A DNA stretch of 64,000 nt from the NCBI RefSeq assembly GCF_910596095.1, contig NC_056550.1, positions 27,333,001-27,397,000 on the forward strand, given 5' to 3'. A model generated the notes under the pieces. The model was not told the origin of the DNA, did not search any database, and worked only from the letters and a program-made list of their open reading frames with translations. Position 1 is the first letter of the stretch; each line of letters begins with the position of its first letter. This stretch comes from Thunnus maccoyii (taxonomy: Eukaryota; Chordata; Actinopteri; Scombriformes; Scombridae). The position numbers and the translations under genes are program-made. Positions 46,208-63,361 of this stretch are shown piece after piece.

Positions 46208-46893
46208 TCTGCAGGTTAACTGTAAACTACCCTCACAATTCATTTGTAAATTAAACTCACCTGTTGTTTCACCTGCAGACGTTGGTTCATCCTCTGAAAA
46301 TAAATGTTCCTTTTCTTCCTCACTTGGAATAAATTAATTTTATAAACCGTGGTGAAAAAGTCAAGAGTTTCCTCCTACAACACATGAACCTTTCTCACAG
46401 CAGAAAAAGCTCAGGTGTAACTGACGTCATCATCATCATCATCAGTCTTTATTAGTGACACCTGTGTGACAACATGCATCCAACATGTCTGCTGACATAA
46501 AGATGATTCAACTCTGACTGGTTATTTAGATAAAAGACATGTCAATTATTTACAAAAGGCAACACCAAAGGAAAAGGACTCAGTGTTTGAATCATAAAAA
46601 TAAAGAATTAGTTAAAAATTTTCCGATTTTTATCTTCTTGTAGCTAAAATATTTTAATTTTCAGTGTTATAAGAGACTTTTGGAATCAGTTGATACTCAT
46701 GAAAGAAGGAATCAGGACACACATCTTTTTTTTTTTAATATATATTTTAAGAAAATACTGACAGATGATACTAATATTTATGTACATACAAGTTTTAATA
46801 ACAGCAGGATTTTACTGGTTGAGGAGGAAATAGTATATACACAGCTGGAGTGGTTGACTGATGGGACAGATGTGGCGTCTGTGGCTCCGCTTC

Positions 46894-52913
<6,020 letters not shown>

Positions 52914-53075
52914 GGTCTCAGTCGTTTTGAAGACAACCGCACGCCCCTGCGACCCTGCGCAGATTACAGCGAGGGGCTGGTCCTCAACCTCAACAACAAA
53001 CTGCCAAGATGGCGTCGGTGGTGCGTTTAGGTTCCGCCTCTGGAGCAGCGAAGACTACATATCCCATGAGTCTTA
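52914..53075 (-). promoter_or_regulatory. kat8 5' UTR / promoter region with YY1-like and ZNF143/THAP11-like motifs
   Basis: aagatggcg at 53006-53014 matches the YY1 core (AAGATGGCGGC). actacatatcccatgag at 53054-53070 resembles the ACTACAATTCCCA site bound by ZNF143/THAP11. Both are typical of housekeeping promoters without a TATA box, and sit 90-160 bp upstream of the kat8 ATG. No TSS can be fixed from sequence. Confidence 0.45.
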
Positions 53076-54725
53076 GCGCCAAAACCAACAACTAATAAAT
53101 AAAATAAACTGCAAACTTGCAAGAAGTATATTATAGTTATGGGTATTTTTCTACTTTCCATTCTAGTTTTGGTTATTCTATTTATTTTTTATATTAAAGT
53201 TAATCAATTTAGTTATTATATTATATAATTTAGCCTTTAATTGTATTTGTTTTTTACCTACCTCATTGTTTTATTTTGATTTATGTCAAATGACTGCTAT
53301 AACACTATCTATCTATCTAAATAAATAAATAAATAATGAATATTAAACCCAATAAAGAAAAATAGCACATAACATTTGCTTTATCTTCTTTACAATAAAC
53401 TTTGATTTGTCAAATTTGCTGCCAAGTAGACAATTGTAATTCAATGCTGCTCTGATTCCTGTCTCTCCCTCTCTCTGTGCATTCAGTTGTGACTGTATTT
53501 ATTAGAAATTAGTATTCAGTTTGTGGTAAGCACAACTTTATTTAACGATATGTGCCATATAAACACAAGGTCAACTGAAATAATAAAGGTTTTGACACTT
53601 TCAAGATTATGTAAAGTTAAAATAAACCTGCCTTTTATTTAATATAAATGTGCAGTGTTTGGTTTTTTACTCTTTATTTTGTCACATTTATACAATCTAT
53701 ATTTTTTTTATTGTTAATAACAAAAAACCCCACATATGTAACCTTCAGGCACCTGTAATTACAATTTACTTCATGCTTTTTGGTGCATACGAGTCTCATT
53801 TCGTCTCATAAATTTTTAATTTATTTATTTTTTGATGGTGAACCTGGGGCTCTAGTTGCCTGTTTCTCTCAGCTTCTGATCCAACTTTGTTTAAACGACA
53901 GTCTGGGTAGAAAACAAACATGTGGATGTTTCAGCCTGTCAGCTCTCTGTCATTAAAATCAGCAAATGTTAGAGCTTGCTGGTGATATTTGGTGGCATCC
54001 TTGAAAAGAAGAGTCAGGTTCTTACCAGGCAGTGTTTGTCTACTGTAGTGTTTATCTGCTGTATTGCCAGCTAACATTCCCTATAAAATTTCAGTAGCAT
54101 CATATGTAGCATCATTCTCAACAGGGCTGCAACTAACAATTGTTTTCTTTATCAATTAATCAGCCAATTATTTTCTCTCTTAATCATATGGTCTTAAATT
54201 TCAGGAAAAAGTGAAAAACGCCTGAAACAAAAGAAGACGTCTTCTCAAACAGTCCAAAACACAAAGATACTGTTTACCATCATGTATGAAAAAGAACATT
54301 AAAATCTTCATATTTGAGACGTTAAAAACAGCAAATTTGCAGCATTTTTGCTTTAAAAAAATGAGTGAAAAGATGAATCAGTTATCAAGATTGTTGCTGA
54401 TTAATGGTTGCAGCTGTAAATTACAACACATGCTTTAAAAAAATAAATAAATAAATAAAATCACAGGAAACACAAACACACCGTGACACTGACATCCAGA
54501 GACATTTTTAATTTGTAGTTCTTTCAAGTCATATTGCATCAGAACAAAAAACAACAACCATCTGTATCTGAGATTAGTGTGCGTGAAAGTGCATATCAGA
54601 GACCAGGAGAACGGCGGGAGAGTACAGGAGACACTAGAGTGGCGGTCGTTTCTGCTGCAGGGCTGTAATCTACGCAAACCGATGATGGAGGCACACGTTC
54701 GTTTGTTCCCTCCTGTCGCCCTTTG
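53076..54725. other. Intergenic, kat8 to rnf25
   Basis: AT-rich. Holds element C (54125-54416) and probably the rnf25 3' UTR; the closest minus-strand signal is attaaa (complement of 54507-54512). An (AAAT)n run lies at 54440-54461. Confidence 0.6.
54125..54416. repeat. Element C, full length
   Basis: From cagggctgcaactaacaatt to gattaatggttgcagctg, a good example of the family's inverted ends. Confidence 0.8.
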
Positions 54726-56620
54726 TCATAGCACCTCCTCTCTCCCCCTCTCCCTCTCCACCGCTCTCTGTTGGTAGCCCCTGCCGTGACCCCGGCGGGG
54801 CCCGCCTCCTCTGCCGCACAGGTTATTGGCCCCTCCCCTGCTTCTGGAGGCTCGGCCGTCCCAGTGGTAGCGTGCGGGTGCACCGGGGGCCCCGGTGTGC
54901 GGGCCGGATCGATAAGGGCCCCTTCTCCTCCCGCGATGACCGTGACCGCCTGCGACATCTTTTAGGCATTCGGTTTCCAGACTTTGTTCGTCTGGAGAAA
55001 GCTGCGTCTCTTGTTGCGCGTAGACTTCCTTCCCCGTCTTATTCTGACACGGTTCTGCGTCTCCTTGCGTCTGTTGGCCGTAGTCACCCTGAGGTTTGCC
55101 TCTCATCGGTCCGTCAGAGCAGTCTGAGGACAGAGAGAGTTTGTCCAGGTGTTCTGTGATCGGGGCGGCCCTCCAGTGTTGCGGTCTGGAGGACCCTCTG
55201 CCCCCTCTCCTCTGCCCCCTCGCCTGGCTCTGACGCCTCTGGCTCTGACCGCCTCTGCAGTGTGACGGTCCGGGAACGAACGGCTCCGCTCGGACGCCGG
55301 TTTCATCGGAGGAGACGTTAGAAGCGGAAGGTAGCGGAGAGCCGGGAGAGACGTCTGCGTCCACCAAGTTTCCGTTTTCAGGAGCTGACGGAGTCTGAAG
55401 ATGTTGACACCTTGTTTAACATCTTCAGGCAGCAGATATACATGAATGTAGTCATATAATTATTGATTCATGCTCACCTCATTGATATGGATCAGAAAAC
55501 GATTGGATTCCGCCTCCGGGTCGATGATCCCACCTTTACGCCGCTGTCTTTCCAAAAGCTTCTGAAGTTCAAACCACTTACGTTGAAAATCTGAACCGAT
55601 GGCTGCTTCATCCAGCTGAGTGAAAACCACAAAGTCTGTTAATGTCAAACGGCTCCAGAACGGCCACTAACTGACCTCCAGGTGAAACTGATCATCAGGA
55701 GCTGGTCTTACCTCGGGCAGCTGAGGAGCAGGAGAGCACAGGAGCTGATCTACGTCATAGCTCAGAGGTTCCCGACACACCGGACACACCACGGTCAGCT
55801 CCTGTTACGAGAGACGACGTGAGTATTTAAAAACAGCTTTGTTGAAATACAAACAGAGCTGCTGATATCAGACCTGGTGCTCGTCTCTCTCTCTGGTCTT
55901 GTCCTCCTCTAACTCCTTCTCCCTCTGGCGGAGCTCCCTCTCAGAGTGGCGGACGTAGCGGCCGAGGCAGTGGGAGTGGAAGTAGTGGTAGCAGCTGGTC
56001 TTAGTGAACGTCTCTCCCTCCTGGAGAAACATGCAGCACACACGGATCCCATCGCAGTTTCAGCTGATCACAGATGCAACATTACTGCTGTTTGAAGCAG
56101 CGTTAGTGGATGTTTTTTGGCCACTAGGGGGCAGCAGAACAAGTTTCAATCACAACAACTTCATATTATCACTTTATGAAGTTGTTTGCTTCCTGTTTAT
56201 CCTTATTATTTCCTGTTTGTAGTTGTGTCAGCCAGAGTCTGGAAAACTGCTGAGTTAGACTATTTTAGTGCTTTCATTATCAATTAATCAGTCGATTGTT
56301 TTCTCAATTAATCAATTAGTTGTTTGGTCTATAAAACGTTGATCACTGTTTCCCAAAATCCTAGATGATCGTCCTCAAATGTCTTATTTTGTCCACAACA
56401 CAAATATGTTCAGTTTACTGTCATAGAGACGAAAGAAACTGAGAATTTTTACATGTTTTTCTTTTTAAAAAAAAATGACTCAAAAAGATTAATCAAATGT
56501 CAAAATAGTTGGCAACTAATCAATTAATAGTTGCAGCTCAGGACTCTTACAGAGAACATGATGCTATAAACATCTCAGAGAGTCTGGTCGTAGATGTTGA
56601 GGAGTGAAAAGTTAACAGGA

Positions 56621-56664
<44 letters not shown>

Positions 56665-59096
56665 TCCAACATGTTTCTCCCCTTCATGGAGGTGAGAGAA
56701 GAAACACTTCATAATGTGACTGATGGGAAAATGTGTTGATTATTTTAAGAGACACGTTTGGACTCAGCAGCGTACCTTAAACCCGTAGAGACAAATGACA
56801 CAGTTTCCATGAGGAATATTACTTTCAGTCAGGATTTCTTTTGCTTTCTGTCGGAGAAAAAAAAGAAGGAAGACAGAAATATAAGAAGATATCAGGAGAC
56901 TGACGGTATTAATGTTCATATCATCTACTTATACTGTATCCTTGTTTGTAAATGGTTTGTGTTTTATTGTTGAGTTTATGTATTAAAATGTAAATATAAA
57001 TAAATGATAAACATTATATAAGTGACCTCAATGAGCTGATACAACACTGGTGAACCCAGACAGGACTGAGCCTCCAGCTGCAGACACTTCTGAACACTAA
57101 GAGAAAGAGGTTGAAAATGATTATTATTAAATATTATAAAGTATATAAAAGTAGTGATATTTATAAAATGAGACACATAATCAGTTGATCACCTGCTGAG
57201 CTTGTCATCAGAAAGCCCTCGCGGGTTGTGAATGGAGATGGCCGGAGAAGACGAAGGATACTGAAGATACAAGAAGAGGAAAAGACATTAATTATGTTCA
57301 GAAACATTAATGTTGTGAGCCGTGGAATAAAAATGATGATTGATAATTGTAAATAAACCACAATGTGACGTTTGTATCTTTCATTTCATAGCATTAATAC
57401 TTTTTGTCACAGTGTTTCTGTGTTTTAATCAGAGCGAGGTCGGAGGGCAGCGTACCTGCTGATCGAGGGTCAAAGTCAGCGTGAGCCGGACGAACTGGGA
57501 GACGGAGTCCTCGGCTGTGGAGGGATACAGGACCAGGCTCACCTCCCAGTCTCTGGAGGACACAAACACACCAGAAGCTTTAATGACACTGAAGCTTTAA
57601 ACACTCAAACATCTGAGAACGTAAAAACACCACATTTACAATTACTGATAATTAACTGAAAATATTCATTAGATGAAAAGATTTGTACACACAGTCAAAA
57701 TAATCCACAATGATTGATCATTTATTAATAGTTTAAGTCATGTTTTATCCATTAATGCCAAACATCCAGCTTTCTAAAGATCTGCTGATTTTGTTTGTCT
57801 TATGTGATGAGAAAGTGAATATCTTTGAGTTTTGGACAAAAAGAGTAATTATTCACTTTTGAATAATTGTGATGCATTTTTCATTCCCAAACAATTAATT
57901 AAACAAGAAAATATTCAGCAGATTAATCGATTATGAACGTAATTGTTAGTTGCAGTCCTAAATGCATTTGAAAAAATGATTCATTACTTAGTATTTGAAT
58001 ATTATATATTCATCTGTTAGCAAGAAAAGTCTAATTATTAACTGCCAATAAAGAATTATCCTCATCAAAAAGCTTAAATTATGTTGAAAGCTGGAATTTC
58101 ACTTTACAGAAATGTGACCTGACAAACACTAGACATTCCTCCTGTTCATACTGGATATTAAAAGATCCTTCAAATGTGCTTTTTAATGGAAGTGATGGAG
58201 GCCAAAATCCACAGTTTTGTCATTCAAAAGTCTGTGTGAAGCTTCTATTCAGCTTCATCAGTCTGAGTTAGTCATATCAAGTGGATATCTGACACATTTA
58301 CAGTCTTTTTAGCATCAAATTCCCTCTTTGTGTTTCCTCGGACAGTGTTTCCCTGTTGAGCTGCAGGTGGAAGTATAGAAACAAAAAGAGGGACTTTGGC
58401 ACTAAAAAGACTGTAACGTTGAAAGATATCTACTTGATTTGACTCATTTGGACGCTGAAGCTTCATATTAGCTTCAGATAAACTTTTAAATACATTTTTG
58501 CACAGAAGGAGGACTGTGGATTTTGTCCTCCATCACTTCCATTGTAAGGTCATTATGAAGGGATCTTCTAATGGTCAGTATGAACAGGAGGAATGATTAC
58601 AGCAAGAAAAACAGGTTTCACTGTTCATTTGGGCTCCTGACTGTTGTTTTAAGACACACATGACAAACTGTGAACCTTTAACTCTACAAAATCATAATTT
58701 AAAGCCGAAGCTAATGAAGCAAAGTGCTGATATTTCAGCTGTCGACCCTCACCTGTCCTCCCTCCTGGTGACCAGCAGCTCATCCAGGTAGATTGACTGC
58801 AGCACCTCGATTTCAGACAACACACTGCGGAGGAAAAAGAATATAACATTAGTGAAGGTGTCTTCTTGCTGTGCTGCTTTCTAAACACACATCTAGCTAA
58901 CGTTAGCTCGTCTTAGCTGCGGTGTTGTGATGCTAATTAGCTGCATCACAGCTGCGACATCCCGTCAGATTGAACTCAGAGCTCAGTCTCTGTCTCTGGA
59001 GGTATCAGCTGTGGTTACAACACGGTGGGTGTCATTAAATTTTAAGAGAAGAAATCAGACATGCTGTCAACAAACTCACTCGCTCTCCGCTGCCAT
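54726..59096 (-). CDS. rnf25: E3 ubiquitin ligase RNF25 (RWD + RING), complete
   Basis: RING-type ubiquitin ligase (AO7 in mammals, linked to NF-kB and translation stress). Exons on the minus strand: 59096-59080 (only 17 coding bases), 58824-58753, 57552-57456, 57260-57193, 57096-57027, 56847-56776, 56020-55874, 55801-55712, 55615-55478, 55394-54726. This makes 480 codons (479 residues; human 459) with consistent phase. An RWD domain spans about residues 8-108 (EIEVLQSIYLDEL, then SIHNPRGLSDDKL). The RING finger uses Cys124, Cys127, Cys142, His144, His147, Cys150, Cys187 and Cys190, with a charged helical insertion (RELRQREKELEEDKTRERDE) between the two halves, as in mammalian RNF25. The motif RQRRKGGIIDPEAESNRF matches the human RGGIIDLEAERNR region. 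The long last exon encodes a low-complexity Arg/Gly-rich tail. rnf25 lies upstream of kat8 on the same strand, 1.8 kb away. Confidence 0.95.
56258..56540. repeat. Element C in rnf25 intron 6
   Basis: From ctttcattatcaattaatca to ttaatagttgcagctcagg. (AAT)n at 56625-56662 follows in the same intron (56021-56775). Confidence 0.75.
57640..57960. repeat. Element C
   Basis: gataattaactgaaaatatt to aattgttagttgcagtccta, with the inner tttgagttttggac. Confidence 0.7.
58133..58681 (-). mobile_element. Fold-back element A, copy 3 (inverted relative to copy 2)
   Basis: Near-identical to 45594-46207 in reverse complement; the 64-codon open frame (58466-58272) differs by a single residue. It ends gaacctttaa at 58681. 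The left arm is cut off at cattcctcctgttcatactg. Confidence 0.85.
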
Positions 59097-59118
59097 GATG
59101 ATATTTCTGTTAGCTGCT

Positions 59119-59205
59119 CCTTCTTCTTCTTTAGTGGTTATTGACGGTTGGCAAACAGGCTTAGAGGCGCATTACCGCCACCAGCCGGACTGGAGTGTAG
59201 AACAA
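59119..59205 (-). mobile_element. LINE 3' tail with (GAA)n, 22 nt before the rnf25 ATG
   Basis: On the minus strand: ggtggcggtaatgcgcctct, gtttgccaaccgtcaataac, then aaagaagaagaagg. This is the 3' end structure of a widespread fish non-LTR retrotransposon. It lies within the likely 5' UTR or core promoter of rnf25. Confidence 0.7.
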
Positions 59206-59316
59206 GAGACTATGCAAGAAATTAAAAAAAACTCCAGATCTTTTTTTTATTTTTTATTTATTTATTTATTTATTTTTAGCTAAATCAGTTTCTTTTAAAA
59301 ACGTTTTTGTTAGCTT

Positions 59317-59496
59317 CTTCTTCTTCTTCTTCTTCTTCTTCTTCTTCTTCTTCTTCTTCTTCTTCTTCTTCTTCTTCTTCCTGTATTGCGGCGGTCGGCA
59401 GCCAGTTTAGTTTATTCGCGCATTACCGCCACCTTCTGCTCCGGAGTGGGAATCAAACAACAGATTTACAATGTATATTGCTTCAAAAACAATAAC

Positions 59497-59534
<38 letters not shown>

Positions 59535-60060
59535 GTTATAAGTTATAAATTGAGGTTATAAGTTACATTTTATCCTCCATGCTTTACAACCTAGTCCTTC
59601 TATAAAATCTCCATCTGTGTCAGCCACCCTAACAGTACCCTGACTTGTGCTCTCTCATCCATGCTTAGTAATCCTTTTAATGTGAATATCTGCACCTCTA
59701 ATTCCCTCAGATTATTCCTCATCATCATCTCTCTCTGTGTTTCATACCTCCTACAACTCAGAACTACATGCTCCACTGACTCCTCTTCCTGACGTCCCAC
59801 ACACAAGTTGGTGTTTTCCTACCATTTTCAGTGTTTTATTTAGTGCACAGTGCCCCAACCTTAACCTTATCAACAGATTTTCCTCTCTGTGTGTGTCCAT
59901 TACCCATCCTAGTAACATCAACACCTTTTTGAATTTGATATAGATGTCTCCCTTGCCACTCTGTACACCACCTTTCTTGCCACATTGGGTTGTTTTTTTT
60001 TACTCCCAGATTACACATTTAACCTCTGCCTTACTGATACTAATTTGCATTAGTGTCAGA
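59317..60060 (-). pseudogene. Decayed non-LTR retrotransposon 3' end
   Basis: Minus-strand frames at 60018-59836 (QGRHLYQIQKGV) and 59806-59600 (EEESVEHVVLSCRRYE) are the end of the RNase H-like region and the Cys/His zinc motif that close the ORF2 of a common fish LINE. They lie in different frames with stops, so the copy is dead. A (CA)n (59498-59531), the ggtggcggtaatgcgcg tail and a long (GAA)n tail (59317-59380) follow. Clade not assigned. Confidence 0.75.
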
Positions 60061-60386
60061 ACCCTTAAGTCCAGAAAAGTTATTATCTTATCCATGAGCA
60101 AACGACCAAGTAGACCATTAGGATGTTTCGAGCCAAGCCAGGCTGACCATCCCAAAACCTCAATGATTATGAGTCATTAATAAACACTGATGATAACAGT
60201 ATGCATCTGTACATTTTCTATGACTAATATTTTATCTATTTGAAACTCAGTTTTTAATTGATTTTGTTGGGTAATCAACTGGTCTTTCAACAAAACAAGA
60301 ATTTTACATTCTGTATGTGATAATTAATTATTACTATTTTACATTAATATCAATGTTGTGTTTTATTAAATTGGTGTTGCAGTTCC

Positions 60387-60622
60387 TCACTGTGACCACT
60401 GAAGGGCGGTTAAAACCGTTAACTCTCCACCAGAGTCAAATCAGAGGCCTCAAAGGTAAACAGACACAATATAAAAACACTTCAGATAAAAACGTTAATC
60501 ATAAAACCATAAAGCAACTCGAATGGGGAACTATAACTATCTATATGTGTGTGTTTTTTTAACTGTTGGGGGGCAGTATTGAGCATTTTAGCATACAGTC
60601 TGCCACCGGAAACTCAAAGAAG

Positions 60623-60652
<30 letters not shown>
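60387..60652 (+). mobile_element. Plus-strand retroelement 3' tail with (AAG)n, upstream of anapc2
   Basis: gggggcagtattgagcattt, cagtctgccaccggaaactc, then (AAG)n at 60617-60652. It resembles a fish LINE/SINE tail of the same general kind as those at 59119 and 59317 but in the opposite direction. Confidence 0.6.
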
Positions 60653-60653
<1 letters not shown>

Positions 60654-60883
60654 TAACCCGCGATAAGCAAGCAGGGAGCACTTAACGTTATTTCATATTT
60701 ATAATTGAAAGATTAAACAAATATGGTAAAATATTCCTTTTTTACATCAATAACACCTTTCTAAGACATGATGCGCGCGCTCTTGTAGACGTCTTTTGAC
60801 GTTACCACGAGACAAAACAGTTGAAAGTTTAAATGTTTCATCGACACAAGCTAGTTTTGTAGCTTCTGAACAGCCTAGAAAAG
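60653..60883 (+). promoter_or_regulatory. anapc2 upstream region
   Basis: Short non-repetitive stretch before the ATG. It has gatgcgcgcgctcttg (CpG cluster) and gacgtcttttgacgttacc, two CRE-like half sites (tgacgt) near 60788-60804. No TATA box is evident. The function is inferred from position only. Confidence 0.35.
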
Positions 60884-63361
60884 ATGGAGGAAATTGTGAT
60901 GGAATCGGACTCAGTCGAAATGTCGGGATCGATAAGTCAACCCGGGGTCGCTGAGGTTTGGGATACTGTCACTGCAGCTCTGGTGAGTTTGCTTTATAAC
61001 CGGACATCTGTAGCTCAAACACACAGCAGACAACACGGAGTGAAACGATGTCGCCAAAGTCCATTTAAAGATCTAATAATTTAATGTTTTGATGCTTTTA
61101 GTCATGTTTTAACCTGGTGGGAGGTGATCAAACACTGTTTATTAATCAGAAGGGTTATTCGGGGTACATATCATCCTCTTTTCCTCTTCTCTTTGTGCTC
61201 CTGTTGGTCTTTTTCAGTCTCTGAGGCTTCTTCTACTTTTCACAATTCCACAGTAAATACTAATATAACACAATGCTCATTTAAATCTCTCTAAATATAT
61301 AATTTGTGCTATCTGACCAGAACAGATTTGTGTCAATAACAACACTTCAGCTTCAGCCATGAATGAAGGAGGCTACTGTCTATTATGTTTGGATTAGTGC
61401 TGGGAATTATGCTTCACATACAACCCTGAAACTGTTTTATACAAACAAGAACATATGTGTTCACTGTCCAAAACCAGCTCTAAAGTGTGTGCATGTGTTG
61501 TGAAGTGTCCTGTAGGTGAAATATTGTTGGCTTTGAATGCTTTAGTTTTCCACTGGAAATGATCAAATTAACCTTTTATGGGGCCCCAGTTAGCCGTTGG
61601 GCCCCTTTTAAACCACCTCCTGTCCTACATGAATGTGAGCAGAGCTGCAACGATTAATTTTGATAATCGATCAATTGTTTTAGTCATTTTTTTAAAAGAA
61701 AAATGTCCAACATTTGCTGGTTGCAGCTTCTCGAATACGAGGATATGAAGCTTTTATATGTTAGTAAACTGAATATCTTCAGATTCTGGACTGTTGATCA
61801 GACAAAACAAGACATTTGAAGTCGTCACATTTGGCTCTAAGAAATTATAACGGGTGTTTTTCACTGTTTTCTGACTTTTATAGACCAAAAGACTAATTAA
61901 TTAATCAAGAAAATAGTGAAAATAATCATTAGTTGCAGCCTTAGATTTGAGAAGTTTAGCTTATTTTTGTTAACGTGAAAATTTATAGAAAAATGTTTTG
62001 AATCTCAGCGAAGTCTGATACTGAAACAAATGGTTTAACAATTAAACCTTTTGTAGACAAAGATCAAGATACTGTAAGTACAAGTAAACAAAAGGAGACA
62101 AACGTTGCTAGCACTCTGCTGTGTGTCAGAACAGAATCATTGATCTCTTGTTTTGGGTCGATGTTGTTCTCAGGTGTCTCCCGGCTGCTCGGTGTCGGAG
62201 CAGAGTCTCTCGGACTTGCTGGCCCTGCTGTGTGATCAGGGTCTGGGCCAGCTGCTGGGCGGCTGGCTGCTGGAGACTCTGCAGATGCATCTGTCCTCCT
62301 CCGTGGTGCCTGAGTTCTGGTCCGGACTCAAACAGCCGGAGAACGAGCTGGAGGAGCGAGACAGGGCCTGGGTTCTCCTCACCACCTTCCGGACTCTGTT
62401 GGAGCGACTGGAACCCTTCTTAGGCGAGTAGCAGAAACACTTTTCACGGTTCAGTACTGTGTGAAAGCATCAACAGTAACATCTACTCTCTCTCCTCCTA
62501 GTTGGTTTGGAGAGGCTCGGGACATGGCAGGACATGGGCCTCGGCGGTCTCCGTGGCCCGGGGCCCAGGGGCCTCCAGGAGCGGGCCTTCACCATCATCA
62601 GGGCCCTCCTGCTCTTCTCGCCGTCGCCTGTCCTCCAGGAGCGAGTGCTGGAGTTCTACAGCAGGACCTTCTCTGTGTATATAAACCAGGAGGGGGAGGC
62701 CGAGGACGGGGCCGAGGTCACCGACGGCCCCGAGGGAGGGGTCTGTCCCGGCTGTGGGGTCCCAACGCACCAGTGCTGGTGTCAGGAGGCCCTCAAACAA
62801 CTGCAAGAGCTCAGCTACATACTGTGAGTAGGTTCAGAGAGAGTGACAGTAAACACCAACACCTCACATCAGACTGTCATAAAACATCTGACTATTCGTA
62901 TCTCTCCTGCGGTGGCAGATCCAAGCTGCAGCTGCTGGAGTGGGTCAGCTCCGAGGCCGTCACCTCCATCCTCCACAAGCTCATCGAGCAGCGGATGGAG
63001 CAGCACTGCAGGGGCGAGTACGAGCGCTCCTTCCTGCTGGAGTTCCAGGAGGTAAAACATCCGGTCTGGATGAAAACTCTGAATCAGCTGGTGAGTTTCT
63101 TCTTCATTTTAAAACGTTGTGTTCTGTGTGAGCAGTGGCTGGAGCTGGTCCTGGGCTGGCTGAGCAAAGTGTTCGCCAGCGAGGCGGACGGAGACGCTCC
63201 GCTACCCGCTCTCACTTCTCCCAGCGCTCCCAGTACTCCCAGCATCCAGGCCGGCCAGTCTGCCAGCTCCGTGCTGAAGCAGTGGAGGTGCCACATGCAC
63301 CAGTTCTTCTGCAGGATCTACGTCAACATGAGGATCGAAGAGCTCTTCAGCATCATCAGAG
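60884..63361 (+). CDS. anapc2: Anaphase-promoting complex subunit 2, exons 1-5 (3' part outside window)
   Basis: Cullin-like scaffold subunit of the APC/C ubiquitin ligase, which works with the RING subunit APC11 in mitotic exit. Exons: 60884-60982, 62174-62423, 62502-62823, 62919-63051, 63136-63361. They give 343 residues plus one base (1030 nt) and the reading frame continues off the window. Recognisable blocks are EVWDTVTAAL, VPEFWSGLKQPENELEERD, LGTWQDMGLGGLRG, QCWCR-like HQCWCQEALKQLQELS, RCRGEYERSF-like HCRGEYERSFLLEFQE, GWLSKVF and RCHMHQFFCRIYVNMRIEEL, all collinear with human ANAPC2. The C-terminal cullin-homology and WHB domains are therefore missing only because the window ends. 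Intron 2 has no GT donor in frame but a GC donor at 62424-62425. The insertion rich in Pro/Ser/Ala after SKVFASEADGDAP is longer than in human. ATG 60884 starts an open frame that aligns with the human N-terminus. Confidence 0.95.
60983..62173. other. anapc2 intron 1
   Basis: 1.2 kb, containing element C at 61640-61944 (gagctgcaacgattaatttt to aatcattagttgcagcctta). Nothing else recognised. Confidence 0.85.

Larger units (their letters stand above)
42661..46893. other. Intergenic, between converging xylt1 and kat8
   Basis: No gene seen. Holds repeat J (42748-43375), a repeat around 44085-44200 (ggtggcgctaggctaacag, tctttatgctaagctacg), element A (45594-46207) and otherwise AT-rich sequence. 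A tttatt at 46447-46452 could be the kat8 poly(A) signal on the minus strand (weak). Confidence 0.7.
57553..58752. other. rnf25 intron 2
   Basis: 1.2 kb consisting mostly of element C (57640-57960) and element A copy 3 (58133-58681). No exon seen. Confidence 0.85.

Noticed and set aside
54771..55306. Plus-strand and alternative minus-strand frames over the rnf25 last exon
   Set aside because: They are shadows of the GC-rich Arg/Gly coding sequence read in the phase-consistent rnf25 frame.
59600..60018. Independent cellular gene with a Cys/His motif
   Set aside because: The residues match the C-terminal end of a fish LINE ORF2, broken across frames, with a LINE-type tail downstream.
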